Shown: positions 48,809 to 59,326 of the stretch, in pieces
Numbering within the stretch: position 1 is the stretch's first letter
Layout: each line of letters begins with the position of its first letter
Source of the DNA: Theristus sp. LFF4_11
Lineage: Eukaryota > Nematoda > Chromadorea > Monhysterida > Xyalidae
Assembly: GCA_030248135.1 (NCBI GenBank)
Contig: JASANC010005147.1
Coordinates: 1-64,000 of the forward strand
Direction of reading: 5' to 3'
Length of the DNA stretch: 64,000 bases
The notes under the pieces: model-generated
Seen by the model: only the letters and a program-made list of their open reading frames with translations
Told to the model about the DNA's origin: nothing
Databases searched by the model: none
Position numbers and translations under genes: made by a program

Positions 48809-50868
48809 GTGGGTGCACAGCCGGATGGGGTGCTGCCAGGTGGGTGACAGCCGGATGGGGTGCTGCCAGGTGGGTGCACAGCCGGATGGGGTGCTGCCAG
48901 GTGGGTGACAGCAGAATGGGGTGCTGCCAGGTGGGTGACAGCAGGATGGGGTGCTGCCAGGTGGGTGACAGCAGGATGGGGTGCTGCCATGTGGGTGCGC
49001 AACCGGATTGGGTGCTGCCAGGTGGGTGCACAACCGGATGGGGTGCTGCCAGGTCGGTGACAGCAGGATGGGGTGCTGCCAGGTGGGTGACAGCAGGATG
49101 GGGTGCTGCCATGTGGGTGCACAACCGGATTGGGTGCTGCCAGGTGGGTGCACAACCGGATGGGGTGCTGCCAGGTCGGTGACAGCAGGATGGGGTGCTG
49201 CCAGGTGGGTGACAGCAGGATGGGGTGCTGCCAGGTGGGTGACAGCAGGATGGGGTGCTGCCAGGTGGGTGCACAACCGGATTGGGTGCTGCCAGGTGGG
49301 TGCACAACCGGATTGGGTGCTGCCAGGTGGGTGACAGCAGGATGGGGTGCTGCCAGGTGGGTAACAGCAGGATGGGGTGCTGCCAGGTGGGTGCACAACC
49401 GGATTGGGTGCTGCCAGGTGGGTGCACAACCGGATGGGGTGCTGCCAGGTCGGTGACAGCAGGATGGGGTGCTGCCAGGTGGGTGACAGCAGGATGGGGT
49501 GCTGCCAGGTGGGTGCACAACCGGATGGGGTGCTGCCAGATGGGTGACAGCAGGATAAGGTGCTGCCAGGTGGGTGACAGCAGGATGGGGTGCTGCCAGG
49601 TGGGTGCACAACCGGATTGGGTGCTGCCAGGTGGGTGCACAACCGGATTGGGTGCTGCCAGGTGGGTGACAGCAGGATGGGGTGCTGCCAGGTGGGTGAC
49701 AGCAGGATGGGGTGCTGCCAGGTGGGTGCACAACCGGATTGGGTGCTGCCAGGTGGGTGCACAACCGGATGGGGTGCTGCCAGGTGGGTGACAGCAGGAT
49801 GGGGTGCTGCCAGGTGGGTGACAGCAGGATGGGGTGCTGCCATGTGGGTGCACAACCGGATTGGGTGCTGCCAGGTGGGTGCACAACCGGATGGGGTGCT
49901 GCCAGGTCGGTGACAGCAGGATGGGGTGCTGCCAGGTGGGTGACAGCAGGATGGGGTGCTGCCATGTGGGTGCACAACCGGATTGGGTGCTGCCAGGTGG
50001 GTGCACAACCGGATGGGGTGCTGCCAGGTCGGTGACAGCAGGATGGGGTGCTGCCAGGTGGGTGACAGCAGGATGGGGTGCTGCCAGGTGGGTGACAGCA
50101 GGATGGGGTGCTGCCAGGTGGGTGCACAACCGGATTGGGTGCTGCCAGGTGGGTGCACAACCGGATTGGGTGCTGCCAGGTGGGTGACAGCAGGATGGGG
50201 TGCTGCCAGGTGGGTGACAGCAGGATGGGGTGCTGCCAGGTGGGTGCACAACCGGATTGGGTGCTGCCAGGTGGGTGCACAACCGGATGGGGTGCTGCCA
50301 GGTCGGTGACAGCAGGATGGGGTGCTGCCAGGTGGGTGACAGCAGGATGGGGTGCTGCCAGGTGGGTGCACAACCGGATTGGGTGCTGCCAGGTGGGTGC
50401 ACAACCGGATGGGGTGCTGCCAGGTCGGTGACAGCAGGATGGGGTGCTGCCAGGTGGGTGACAGCAGGATGGGGTGCTGCCAGGTGGGTGACAGCAAGAT
50501 AAGGTGCTGCCAGGTGGGTGACAGCAGGATGGGGTGCTGCCAGGTGGGTGCACAACCGGATTGGGTGCTGCCAGGTGGGTGCACAACCGGATGGGGTGCT
50601 GCCAGGTGGGTGACAGCAGGATGGGATGCTGCCATGTGGGTGCACAACCGGATTGGGTGCTGCCAGGTGGGTGCACAATGCACAACAGGATTGGGTGCTG
50701 CCAGGTGGGTGCACAACCGGATTGGGTGCTGCCAGGTGGGTGACAGCAGGATGGGGTGCTGCCAGGTGGGTGACAGCAGGATGGGGTGCTGCCAGGTGGG
50801 TGCACAACCGGATTGGGTGCTGCCAGGTGGGTGCACAACCGGATGGGGTGCTGCCAGGTGGGTCCGGT
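48791..50868 (+). repeat. minisatellite of exon end plus 5' splice donor, ~2.07 kb
   Basis: Two related units alternate: 30 bp (GATGGGGTGCTGCCAGGTGG then GTGACAGCAG) and 31 bp (GATTGGGTGCTGCCAGGTGG then GTGCACAACCG). They are mostly arranged two plus two, as a 122-bp higher-order repeat with occasional extra 30-bp units, giving roughly 68 units. Nearly every unit contains CTGCCAG|GTGGGT, a strong 5' splice site, and the first unit is the coding exon end at 48,808. Because units lack stops, long open frames appear on both strands; these are artefacts. Confidence 0.95.
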
Positions 50869-51135
50869 GCACATGCGACCGCTGAATGCTTTTTGAAGAC
50901 AAATTAGTCTTCGGATGACACTGAGAAAGAGCGTGGTATTATCTATGATCTTTCATTTTGGTTCGGGGACTCAATGTGTTTGCACACGGGGATAGAAAAA
51001 TGTTTCACGGTTCAAAATTAGGTTACGGTAGACAGTTCGACGTGTGCTGACGTTTTACGGGTTTGGTTCGGTTGGGGGTCTTTCTTTAGGGCGTGAAACT
51101 TTTGTGCCTCCGGTCTTCCTGAAACGACAATGTTA

Positions 51136-51330
51136 TATTATCAATTTTTTGGGGTTCTGCGACTGAATGCGTTTGCAGACGTGGAAAGGTGGCAATTTAA
51201 AATAGCCAAGGGACCCGGGCCCTACTCCGGGAACTCGGATCACTTGACCAACTTTGAATTCCCGCGTCATGCATGAAACTGGTTTTACTTATCTATGCAT
51301 GCGCGCATTGAGTCTCGGAACCGGAAATGA
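51136..51330. mobile_element. MITE family E copy
   Basis: From TATTATCAATTTTTTGG to GCGCGCATTGAGTCTCGG. Body shared with 54,791 and 59,371, including CTCGGATCAC and GCGTCATGCATGAAAC. Confidence 0.75.
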
Positions 51331-51572
51331 CAGAAACTACGAAACATCACAAAGAAATGCACCAAGAATGGCATTTTTTTCATCGCGTTGTTTTGAATTT
51401 GAGAAAACAATCAGCAATATAAATCACAAAGCGAGCGAAGTTCAGTGGTCAGTTTTCTCAATGCGGAACCAACAAGCCCCCCCCCCGTTGTGTCCAAAAA
51501 CATTACCATTTTGATTGCAGTCCAGTGCAATTGCGTTTCGTTTCCGACATTCCAGTTTTGTTTTTTTTAGGC

Positions 51573-52138
51573 ATGCACTCGCAGACATTCCACCGAATGA
51601 ACATGAACACCCTAAAACGCAACGTTGAGCTGTACCCGTTGTTCGCGGCGCTGGGTGTCGTTTGCGGCATGGTCGTGTTCTTCTCCTGGTGGTCCTTTTC
51701 AAAGCGAGAGGCTCGTCATTTTTTTCGGATTGAGTCTTTTACAGAGTAGAACGTTTATGGCGATTCTCAAGATTATTTGCGAGGGTTTAAATTTGTTGTG
51801 ATTTGTAGAAATTTCGTCATTTTCTAACATCGACTCATTTTGCACTGTTTTTCTTTTCTCAGATCATAGTGAATCGATTTGGCATGATGTGCACTGACTG
51901 GGAGAAAGAGCGTGACCACTACAACAAGTGGCCCATGCATCTCGACTTTCACCAGTATGGGCTGCGTGTGCCCGAAATGGAGATCCTCAACGTGCGCATT
52001 GTTCTTGTTTTCTTTCTTACTTGTAATTTTGAAATTTTTCTTTCGGCGGTTGTTTTTTTCAATAGGAGCTAAAAGGTTTTCCATTATTCATTTCAGGACG
52101 AACTGATTGAAGCAGCCAAGGAGCGAGGCACGCGCTGA
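51573..52138 (+). CDS. B12D/NDUFA4-like small mitochondrial membrane protein
   Basis: Three exons, 51573-51710, 51863-51991 and 52097-52138, give 102 residues. The segment ELYPLFAALGVVCGMVVFF is one transmembrane helix and closely resembles the PEVYPLFAA-V-GVA-G helix of plant B12D and the LIPLF helix of NDUFA4 (MLRQ subunit, associated with respiratory complexes). After it come IIVNRFGMM and a YGLR motif comparable to the HGLR of B12D. The ATG lies two bases after TTTTTTTAG, so it could be trans-spliced there or joined to 48,505-48,808. The exon 1 donor appears to be GAG|GCTCGT, a GC-AG intron chosen because no GT donor keeps the frame cleanly. Stop at 52,136-52,138. Confidence 0.7.
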
Positions 52139-52313
52139 GGCGAAAACTCAGGCGAAAACATGCAACAAATGCAACAACCACCAACCAGCCCGAACGCTTT
52201 CTCATTGCCAATGTTGCCGATCTGCATTTTCCACAACAGTTTTGTTTATTTGTGATATGTACTTCTGATTTTGAATACTAACTGCATATACAGTCCATCT
52301 GGTTAATATTTAC

Positions 52314-52481
52314 AACCAGCTGATTGGTTGGTTGCACACACGTGCAGTTGATGCATGCAGTCTGTGCAGGCTGATGCGTGCATTTTGTACAGGCATAATG
52401 ATTGCTGTGGAGGCGGAGTTATACCTGCACAGAATGCATGCATCACACTGCACGTGTCTACAGCCAACCAATCAGCTAGCT
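52314..52481. mobile_element. palindromic MITE family G
   Basis: Left arm CAGCTGATTGGTTGGTTG..CACGTGCAG..ATGCATGCAG..CTGTGCAGG (52,314-52,370) is repeated inverted at 52,424-52,481. Total 168 bp, no coding capacity. It shares arm sequence with 61,386-61,544. Confidence 0.85.
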
Positions 52482-53935
52482 GTATATATTTAGCAAGTCG
52501 AACTGCACATGCATTCAAGTTCAATGAAAACTCAATTGATTTTGCACTTTCACTTGCTCACAAAAGTAGGCACTAATAAATATGGTTTAATGACACCGTT
52601 ACCGTTGCGATGCAGTTAATCAGAGCCGGCTTTGTTTGAACTGTTTCTTTTATTGCGCAACATCATGTTTTTTACGTGTCTATCAATGATCAAGAAACGT
52701 TTTTGTGTAGACCAGCTAAAAATAAATAAAAGATTTTTATGGTAAAGCAAAAAAATTTAAAAAATTTAAAAAAATTAAAAATTAAAAAAAAATAAAATGA
52801 ACCGTGCAAAACACGTGTAGCCAAATCAAGCAAACCAAACAGCTACAAATGAAATCTGTTCTTGAATAGCTTGCTTGATTTATCTTTTTGGTTCTGCGAC
52901 TCCAACGCGGTTGCAGACACTCAAAGGATCCAAAGGAAATTAGTTGTCGTGCTTGATGCGCGACTCAAAAATTGCGCAGTGATCCAGTTGAATCTTCGGG
53001 ACTTGGGTCACTTCGTCATCCATGAAACTGCTATATCCCATCCAGCGTCAAATAAGGAATGCAGTTTAGTTTGTTCATGACGCTGTCTAAAATGTAGCGG
53101 AATAAAAGCGACGCGGCTTGCTTCAGGGTTTTTATAGCATAGCGACCCAGTTTTTTTAATGGTTTCTGTCCGATGTTTCGAAAGTTTCTGTTCAACATGC
53201 CCTCTGAAGGCTTTGATCTTGTCGCTTTGTCCTTCGTTGAGTTCAACTTGTGGCCCAAAGTCCAGTGCATTCGTTAAGTGCTTTTGAAGAGCAGATGAAA
53301 TTGGATCAAGCGACATTTGCATTGTCCCTGCAAAAATCATGGAACCTCCAACTTCGGTCCCGGTTCTTTCTGTCATATGGTTTTCATCGTGTTCCCATGG
53401 TTTGCAATGTTTCGCTGATGTTTGTAGGGATAACAAACAACCGATTTTTCGCGCACATGAGTTTCACAGCATTATGTTTGTGCTATGATTTTACAGCGAC
53501 ACCAGTGAGCGGCTTATTTGTTGCTGACTGACTGGTTTTCATTGCTGCCAGCTACTGCAGCATCCAGCCAGCCGGCTTTTGCAACGTACATTCAGTGGTC
53601 GGATCTGTGTGGCTTCAAATCAATAAATTACAATATACGCAGACTAGTTCGGTTTTCGCCTGTTGAGCTCTCTCATTAAAATATCATCATATTTTATTAT
53701 ATTATTCGTTTGGTGTTCGTGTGTAGCTTGAGTATATAAACTGCGCTGTCCATGGTGGTTTGGCGCAAGACATTTCAGAAAACAAACGCGCTTTATTTTT
53801 TAGTGTGCGAATCGGTTATGGACAAGAAAACTGTTCTACGAAAAAATTGGTAAAGGTATAACATGTGCAATTGTGCATACAAGAATTAGCTTCTTGTTTC
53901 TCGGGTGACTGAGCGTCCCCGAGCGAGTGTTTGCC
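52482..53935. other. non-coding stretch with a degraded MITE E
   Basis: AATAAA signals near 52,574 and 52,725 may serve the B12D-like gene. A low-complexity AAAATT run lies at 52,748-52,797. A degenerate MITE E fragment with GGTTCTGCGACTCCAACGCG lies at about 52,883-53,045. A 142-codon - strand frame (53,008-53,436) has no recognised domain and is not called. Confidence 0.45.
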
Positions 53936-55506
53936 ATGTTCTCACGAACGCACTACTGTAAACTTCTGATGCTCGGAATTGCAGTGCTTCTGTTGTATCT
54001 TGGTACGTTCGTTGCTCGGCGCTTTTTGCTTCCAAAAAACATTAAGCTTGCAATCATGCAGTCATCAACCATGGTGTGAGGTCGCCAACAACAAGCACAC
54101 AAAACTTACATACAGTTCAAGACATTTCTGGCGTTACCAGGGGTTGCGTGTGCACTTTTTTGGTTTGCGTTCAACTTTTTGCAGCGTATCATCAGATGTC
54201 TTTCCTGTGCAACGTCGCGAGTCAGCAGCTCGATCGGATCATGAATGAAACTGTGAGAATGGAGTTTGCTAACGATCGGCCAAACAGCGCACGAACAACG
54301 CAAAACCAGGTGCGAATGGCACTACATTATCGTGACATCATCTCGCTTTTCACTTTTTTATTTTTTTATTTGGTCGCCGGTTCCGGAAACCATAAGGTAC
54401 CAAACTCTCGCGGAAACGGGCAATACTGCCCCGAGCCCAATTTACCTTCGGCTCTGGAGGGAGTAGACCATTAGTTGTTATTGGTCACATTAGTTTCTCC
54501 ATCATATGTCTTGTCCGCAGCGGGGTTCGAACTTTCCACCTACAGAACGGTAGACGAAAGCACTACACCTGCGCTACAGACGCGACACTTCATCATCAAA
54601 GTTTCCAGGCTCAAATCGCTGGCAACGCCGCCTGGGCGAAAGGGGACGATCAGGATTTGCAGTGGTTGAAAAAAATCTACGCCGATCAGCGTGCGGCGCG
54701 AATGGACTGGTTTAGGGTGGAGAAGAAACTCACGAACGCATATGCGATGGCTTATATGATTTACGTGATGGTCAGCTGCAGATAGATATGTATTATCAAT
54801 TTTTAGGTTCTTCTACTCAATGCGTTTGTTTGTAGTCGTATAGAAACGAAACCAGTTTCAATCATTAGGTTGCAATTCAAACAGCCAAAGTTTCCCGGGC
54901 CTATTTAAAGGACTCGGATCACGTTACCAATTTCGAATTGCCGCGTCATGCATGCGCTATCTGTCACCTATATATGCGCACTGCGCGCATTGATTCGTCT
55001 CGGGACCAAATTTGAAAATAATATACGGTAGCTTGTTGCACTCAACAACACAGACTCAACACTGACCCACTCCTGCCTGGTGGAGCTTGCAAATGGAATT
55101 GGCAATGTCCACTTAGATTTCAGGTTCCAACACTGACGTGTCCGTGGTTGGTCCGTGTTGGCCAAGTGGGCGACGGTGGAAAATGGATGTGTCGACCGTG
55201 GCGCGTGAGAAAAAACTGTGTGGCGTACTCGTTTGGCGTGGGAGACGATCCGTCGTGGGAAATGGAGCTGTTGGCGATACAGCCGAGCTGCACCACTTAC
55301 TCGTTTGACCCGAATCCGAGCTTTGGCCGCCATTTTGGCAAGGGACTGTCGAGGTGCGCAGAATAAAACCTTTTGTGTTGAGGGAGGGCCGTGCAGAGGC
55401 GTGTATAGGCACTTAATGACAGAGGAAACTCGATATGCGTCCCACTCGATGGCGTACTGTACGCTTCTCTGGGTTAGCCCTGGCGAAAAACATCGCCTAA
55501 AATACC

Positions 55507-55585
<79 letters not shown>

Positions 55586-56194
55586 TTCAATCGAATGTCA
55601 CGTCACCGTCACGAGCAAAAACACACTGGCAAAAGTGTGCCTGTGTGTTTGTTTGTGAGTATGTTCAACAATCGATTAAACCCTGGAGTGAAGCGTGAAC
55701 CCAAAACTTCTGCTGAACTTCTGGGCTTGAACGCTAAAGCAGCCAGTAATTTTTAAGTTCTGCCTTTATAAAAAAAAACATTGCGCGTGTGTCTCTTCAG
55801 AACCGTGTTTCGTCCGTACCGCATTGACGTGCAAAAGAAACACTCGAACAGCGGCACCTTCGACAGTATACGCGCGGAGTTCAATCACGACCGAGTGGAC
55901 TTCCTGAAACTCGATATCGAGGGCGCCGAATACGGCGTTCTGGGGCAGATTCTGAACGACGGTAACGGTACCGCGATTCCGATCTGCCAGATTTTCGCCG
56001 AGCTGCACTCGACCAATGGGCGAACGTTCGCGCGCCTAATGAAACAGTTCACTTCCGCTGGCTACTGGCTGTACATGAAGGAGATGATCTATTGCGGTAC
56101 GCCATGTGCTGAGTACAGCTTCATCCATGAAAGCTGTCTCAAGGACTACGGTCTTGACGAGCAGATCAGACTTTATAAAGGAGTCGATGTGTGA
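53936..56194 (+). CDS. METTL24-like / FkbM-family methyltransferase, complete
   Basis: Five exons, 53936-54002, 54185-54309, 54609-54770, 55124-55353 and 55801-56194, all GT-AG and phase-consistent, give 325 residues. The N-terminus MFSRTHYCKLLMLGIAVLLL is a signal anchor, so a Golgi/ER luminal or secreted location is likely. The methyltransferase fold shows VGDGGKWMC, the SAM-site-like VAYSFGVGDDPSWE and TYSFDPNPS, then VDFLKLDIEGAEYGVLGQIL (DIEGAE acidic loop typical of FkbM proteins) and IFAELHS. Length is close to METTL24 proteins. The substrate is unknown. Introns carry a SINE C, a MITE E and a SINE B. AATAAA lies at 56,627. Confidence 0.85.
54348..54579 (-). mobile_element. SINE family C copy
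   Basis: Best-preserved family C copy. T-rich tail at left, body with GGTTCCGGAAACCATAAGG and GGCTCTGGAGGGAGTAGA. Read on the - strand, the tRNA-like head is TGTAGCGCAGGTGTAGTG with B box AGTTCGAACCCC. Its head lies ~30 bases before the exon 3 acceptor of the methyltransferase. Confidence 0.9.
54791..55024. mobile_element. MITE family E copy
   Basis: TATTATCAATTTTTAGG at left and GAAAATAATATA at right, with shared inner blocks ACTCAATGCG and GCGCGCATTG. Lies in intron 3 of the methyltransferase. Confidence 0.75.
55389..55585 (+). mobile_element. 5'-truncated SINE family B with long (CAA)n tail
   Basis: Lacks most of the tRNA head, starts in the AGGGGTGT-equivalent region and keeps the body to CATCGCCTAAAATACC. 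It then has ~27 CAA units (55,504-55,585), the longest such tail here and a good polymorphic microsatellite. Confidence 0.9.
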
Positions 56195-56626
56195 GCGCGT
56201 CGGAATGTTGGTTGTGGCTGTTTGTTGTTCATGTTGTTTTTGTCGACTGAAAGAATCTATCGGCATTTATGGAGCTTTTTTCTCATTGAAACTCGTTTGA
56301 CTTCTCCTTTTGCGGTTTTGATCATCGTTTTTGACCTGTTTCAGTTCTTTTTTTGGTTTTTGTTTTCTTTGTGCCTCTCCAAATGCATTCCACCGATGAT
56401 CAGCAATTTCATCTGTGATTCTTCTCCATTAACCCAAATTCGTGCGGTGCATTTTCGGAATCAAAACGAAAGAAAAAACGGCAAAATATACGTAATCCCC
56501 ACTAAATGGAGTCGGTATTATCGGTGATGATCCCAAGAAAGCGCAGAAAGTAATTCGAAATTCTGCAGTGCCAAAAACGCAATATAATGCAGCCTCTGTC
56601 ACGTGCTGAAGAACAGAAAAAGAATC

Positions 56627-56632
56627 AATAAA
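56627..56632 (+). terminator. candidate polyadenylation signal AATAAA of the methyltransferase gene
   Basis: AATAAA 433 bases after the stop codon; the next candidate in this orientation is distant. Confidence 0.5.
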
Positions 56633-56694
56633 AGTCGGCATGCACGCAATGAAATCAAACACTTTATTAGAAACTCAATTCCGATGATGATGAC

Positions 56695-56880
56695 CTAGTT
56701 CGGGGTGGCCAAGATGCGCGAAGCATCAACCGCCTCCATCGGTCGCTTGCACGCACGCACTTTTTTCCTCATCTTCTGTCTATTTTGCACTTGTCTCTGT
56801 TGCAGTCTTTTATGGGCGTTCACGTGTCTGCGCGGGATCGCCAGAAGTTTTGCCGAAATGTTATGATTACCTTCACACAT
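56695..56880 (-). CDS. possible terminal exon of a - strand gene
   Basis: An open frame of 61 codons, very basic (RRHVNAHKRLQQRQVQNRQK, then MRKKVRACKRPMEAV), ends in TAG at 56,695-56,697. It is followed on the - strand by AATAAA ~25 bases later (about 56,663-56,668). The composition looks like protein rather than the Phe-rich noise elsewhere, but I cannot find a clear acceptor or family. It would be convergent with the methyltransferase gene. Confidence 0.25.
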   Translation of the reverse strand: MCEGNHNISAKLLAIPRRHVNAHKRLQQRQVQNRQKMRKKVRACKRPMEAVDASRILATPN

Positions 56881-56899
56881 TATAAGATAATTATTAGAG

Positions 56900-58863
56900 C
56901 GGTTTCAAGGTGCAATTTTGAAGATTTTTCACTTGACCACTTTCGTAACGCGATTTAAAATTTTGAATTTATTTAAAATTTAAAATTTGAGGTTGTGCGT
57001 TGTATTATTAGGTATTATAAATTTAGGTGTGGTGAATCGGTGATCAGGTAAGCCAAATATTATCTCGCTTTAAAAGTGGATGTTTATCGCAATGATGATC
57101 ACTTCAGCTCAGCGGACTGATGTGATAAGTTGACCGATTCAGTCCAGCCGAAAAGTTTGACTGAAATTGCTGATTTTGTCATAAGTTTAAAAAACTCCAA
57201 ATTGCTAATTACAGCAACGTTCCGTGTTTTGCACGATCAGAATTGTAACACGTGAAACAAAACAAAACGCGAAAATTGCCAGTTTTTTATGCGGAAACGA
57301 TCACCACACACGTGTGCAACATATGCTAACGTGCAACATTTTTGCGAGTGAAACAGAATTAACGCTCCACAAAATCGGCATAGTCTGGTGATGATCATGA
57401 ATGCTGCTCAGACACATGCAATGAAACTTTGTGGTATATCGCTGTGATATCATTTGAAACAGGATATATTCTATATTGCATCATGTAATGGTGGAATAAA
57501 CACAATCCACACGCATCTATATGCCTGCGCATCACGACACTTTTTTCTTGTTCCATGCTGGTGTATAACGATTGAAAAATTCAAACTCAGATTCCGATTA
57601 GATGACCTTGCCTCTGTGATGTTCACTGGATTTGCACACACACACCACAGCACGCAGATGCGTTTGCACTTAATTAGGCGACCACTGGAACGTGTTGTGG
57701 TGGGCTGTAATCACAATCAGCAGACTTCCATAGAAGACGCAGGTTACTTCTGAGGATCGCTATGCTGCGCAAATGATTGAAGTTGGAAAATTACGTTTCC
57801 GACAGCTGTGCGCATCATTATTATTGGCATACTACAGAGATGGTGCAGTTTAAAAGAGACAAAAGAACGCTGCGTGCAACGACTAGATAGAACTTTTACA
57901 CATAGTTTAGTCAAAATAGCAGCTGTATTTGATACGCGCATGTTTTAGCTCATTCCTTAAGTTAAAAAAATGCATTAATGTATGCACATCTCCAGCCTTA
58001 TACATCTTATGTGATCTTTACTTTTTTTGTTTCTTATGTACCATATGCGTGTGTATGTATGATATACATTTCTGAAATGGAACAAATATCTTCAACAAAA
58101 TAATATATGGTATTAGTTAAATAGTCATAAGATTGATACATTTGATGGAATCCATAGTCCGTCCATCCTCATAACTTTATCTTTGACAAGACGAGACGGG
58201 TGCGTGAACATATGTGCAAGTATGTAAAACTGATTTTCAGACTTTCGGTCATATTGTGTCTTTTAACATGCATGTGAACTCAATTATTACATTGCGTGTT
58301 ATAATCATTATAAATGTTATTGCGTCAATTTCCGGTTTAAAATATGACATTTTGCATATTTTAACTACCTTGGGGGTAAGTTATGGTACATTCATATGCA
58401 TGTATCTCATAACTATGCAATTATGATAATTGTGTTCATACATCTACATTCATATGTTGCACTATATATATTATTATTCTCTTCATTCACCTAAGAATTA
58501 AAAAACCAAGCTGTAACAGACTAAAGTTACTTTCCAAAACTTTCTTAATGTCATGTTTGTCTTTTCTATTTTTTTTTTAAATTCGTTTTTACACGAGGAT
58601 TAAATTCAGACTCGAGATGAACCACTTCCTTCAAAGATGTATGTAACGGATTTTTTTGATACACAGATGTAATATAAAAAATAACCGACTGAGGAAAAGA
58701 TGCCACCACCCGAGAGGCTAGAACCCCTGCAACCAACTTAACCATTCCAATAATGGTTGGGCTCGACAGATGTGATGCCTGATTAATGTCGTCACTTCCG
58801 TAATTTTACTACTTTCGCCACTACAAATCAATAAACTAGAGCAGTGCACTATCGCTGTTGATC
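56900..58863. other. AT-rich intergenic stretch
   Basis: Strongly AT-rich, without the + strand T bias of the left part. No exon recognised. Confidence 0.5.
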
Positions 58864-59326
58864 ATGACCACCGCCGGCAACAGTTACATGGTGGCGAGGC
58901 TGTTGAACACAAGACATAAGCGCATCAGGCTTCGCTTAGGGTTTATAAAGCAATCCGCGCTGCGTCTACTACTGACGGTGAACTGGATGCTGTTGGTTGT
59001 GCTGCTCGTTCGCTTTCCCCAACCGACCGCCGCTCAATTCGACCACCCGATCGTCGGAAGTGCAAACGAGATCGGCTCGAAAAAATCGTCGTTCATTGTG
59101 CCGTGCGAAGACAAGCCGTATTTCTACTATAATTGCACACAGTTGATCGGCTATTGTAAGATTCCGCACGCAAATCGAATCAGAGAGAGCTGCCCGGTGA
59201 CTTGCGGGCTGTGCACACCAGGCCAAAACAGGCAACCGCAGAAAGCGGCTGTTCAGAAACTTAGCAAGAAACGCGACTCTTCAAGCGCTGGCGCAATCAG
59301 CGTCATTGCATCCGCACAGACACAAG
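58864..59326 (+). CDS. ShKT gene exon 1 (signal and ShKT domain)
   Basis: 154 codons, donor ACACAAG|GTACGG, phase 1. It holds the entire ShKT domain at about residues 79-115 with six Cys, followed by a Lys/Gln-rich linker. Confidence 0.8.

Noticed and set aside
48791..50868. CRISPR-like array
   Set aside because: Units are contiguous near-identical 30/31-bp repeats with no unique spacers, in a eukaryotic gene with introns. It is a minisatellite.
48436..50874. 812-, 710- and 721-codon open frames on the - strand and several 90-220 codon frames on the + strand
   Set aside because: They are the minisatellite translated in every frame. The 122-bp period cycles the frame, units lack stops, and three overlapping frames cannot all be genes.
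53008..53436. 142-codon - strand frame
   Set aside because: Overlaps a degraded MITE E fragment and has no domain, polyadenylation or splice support.
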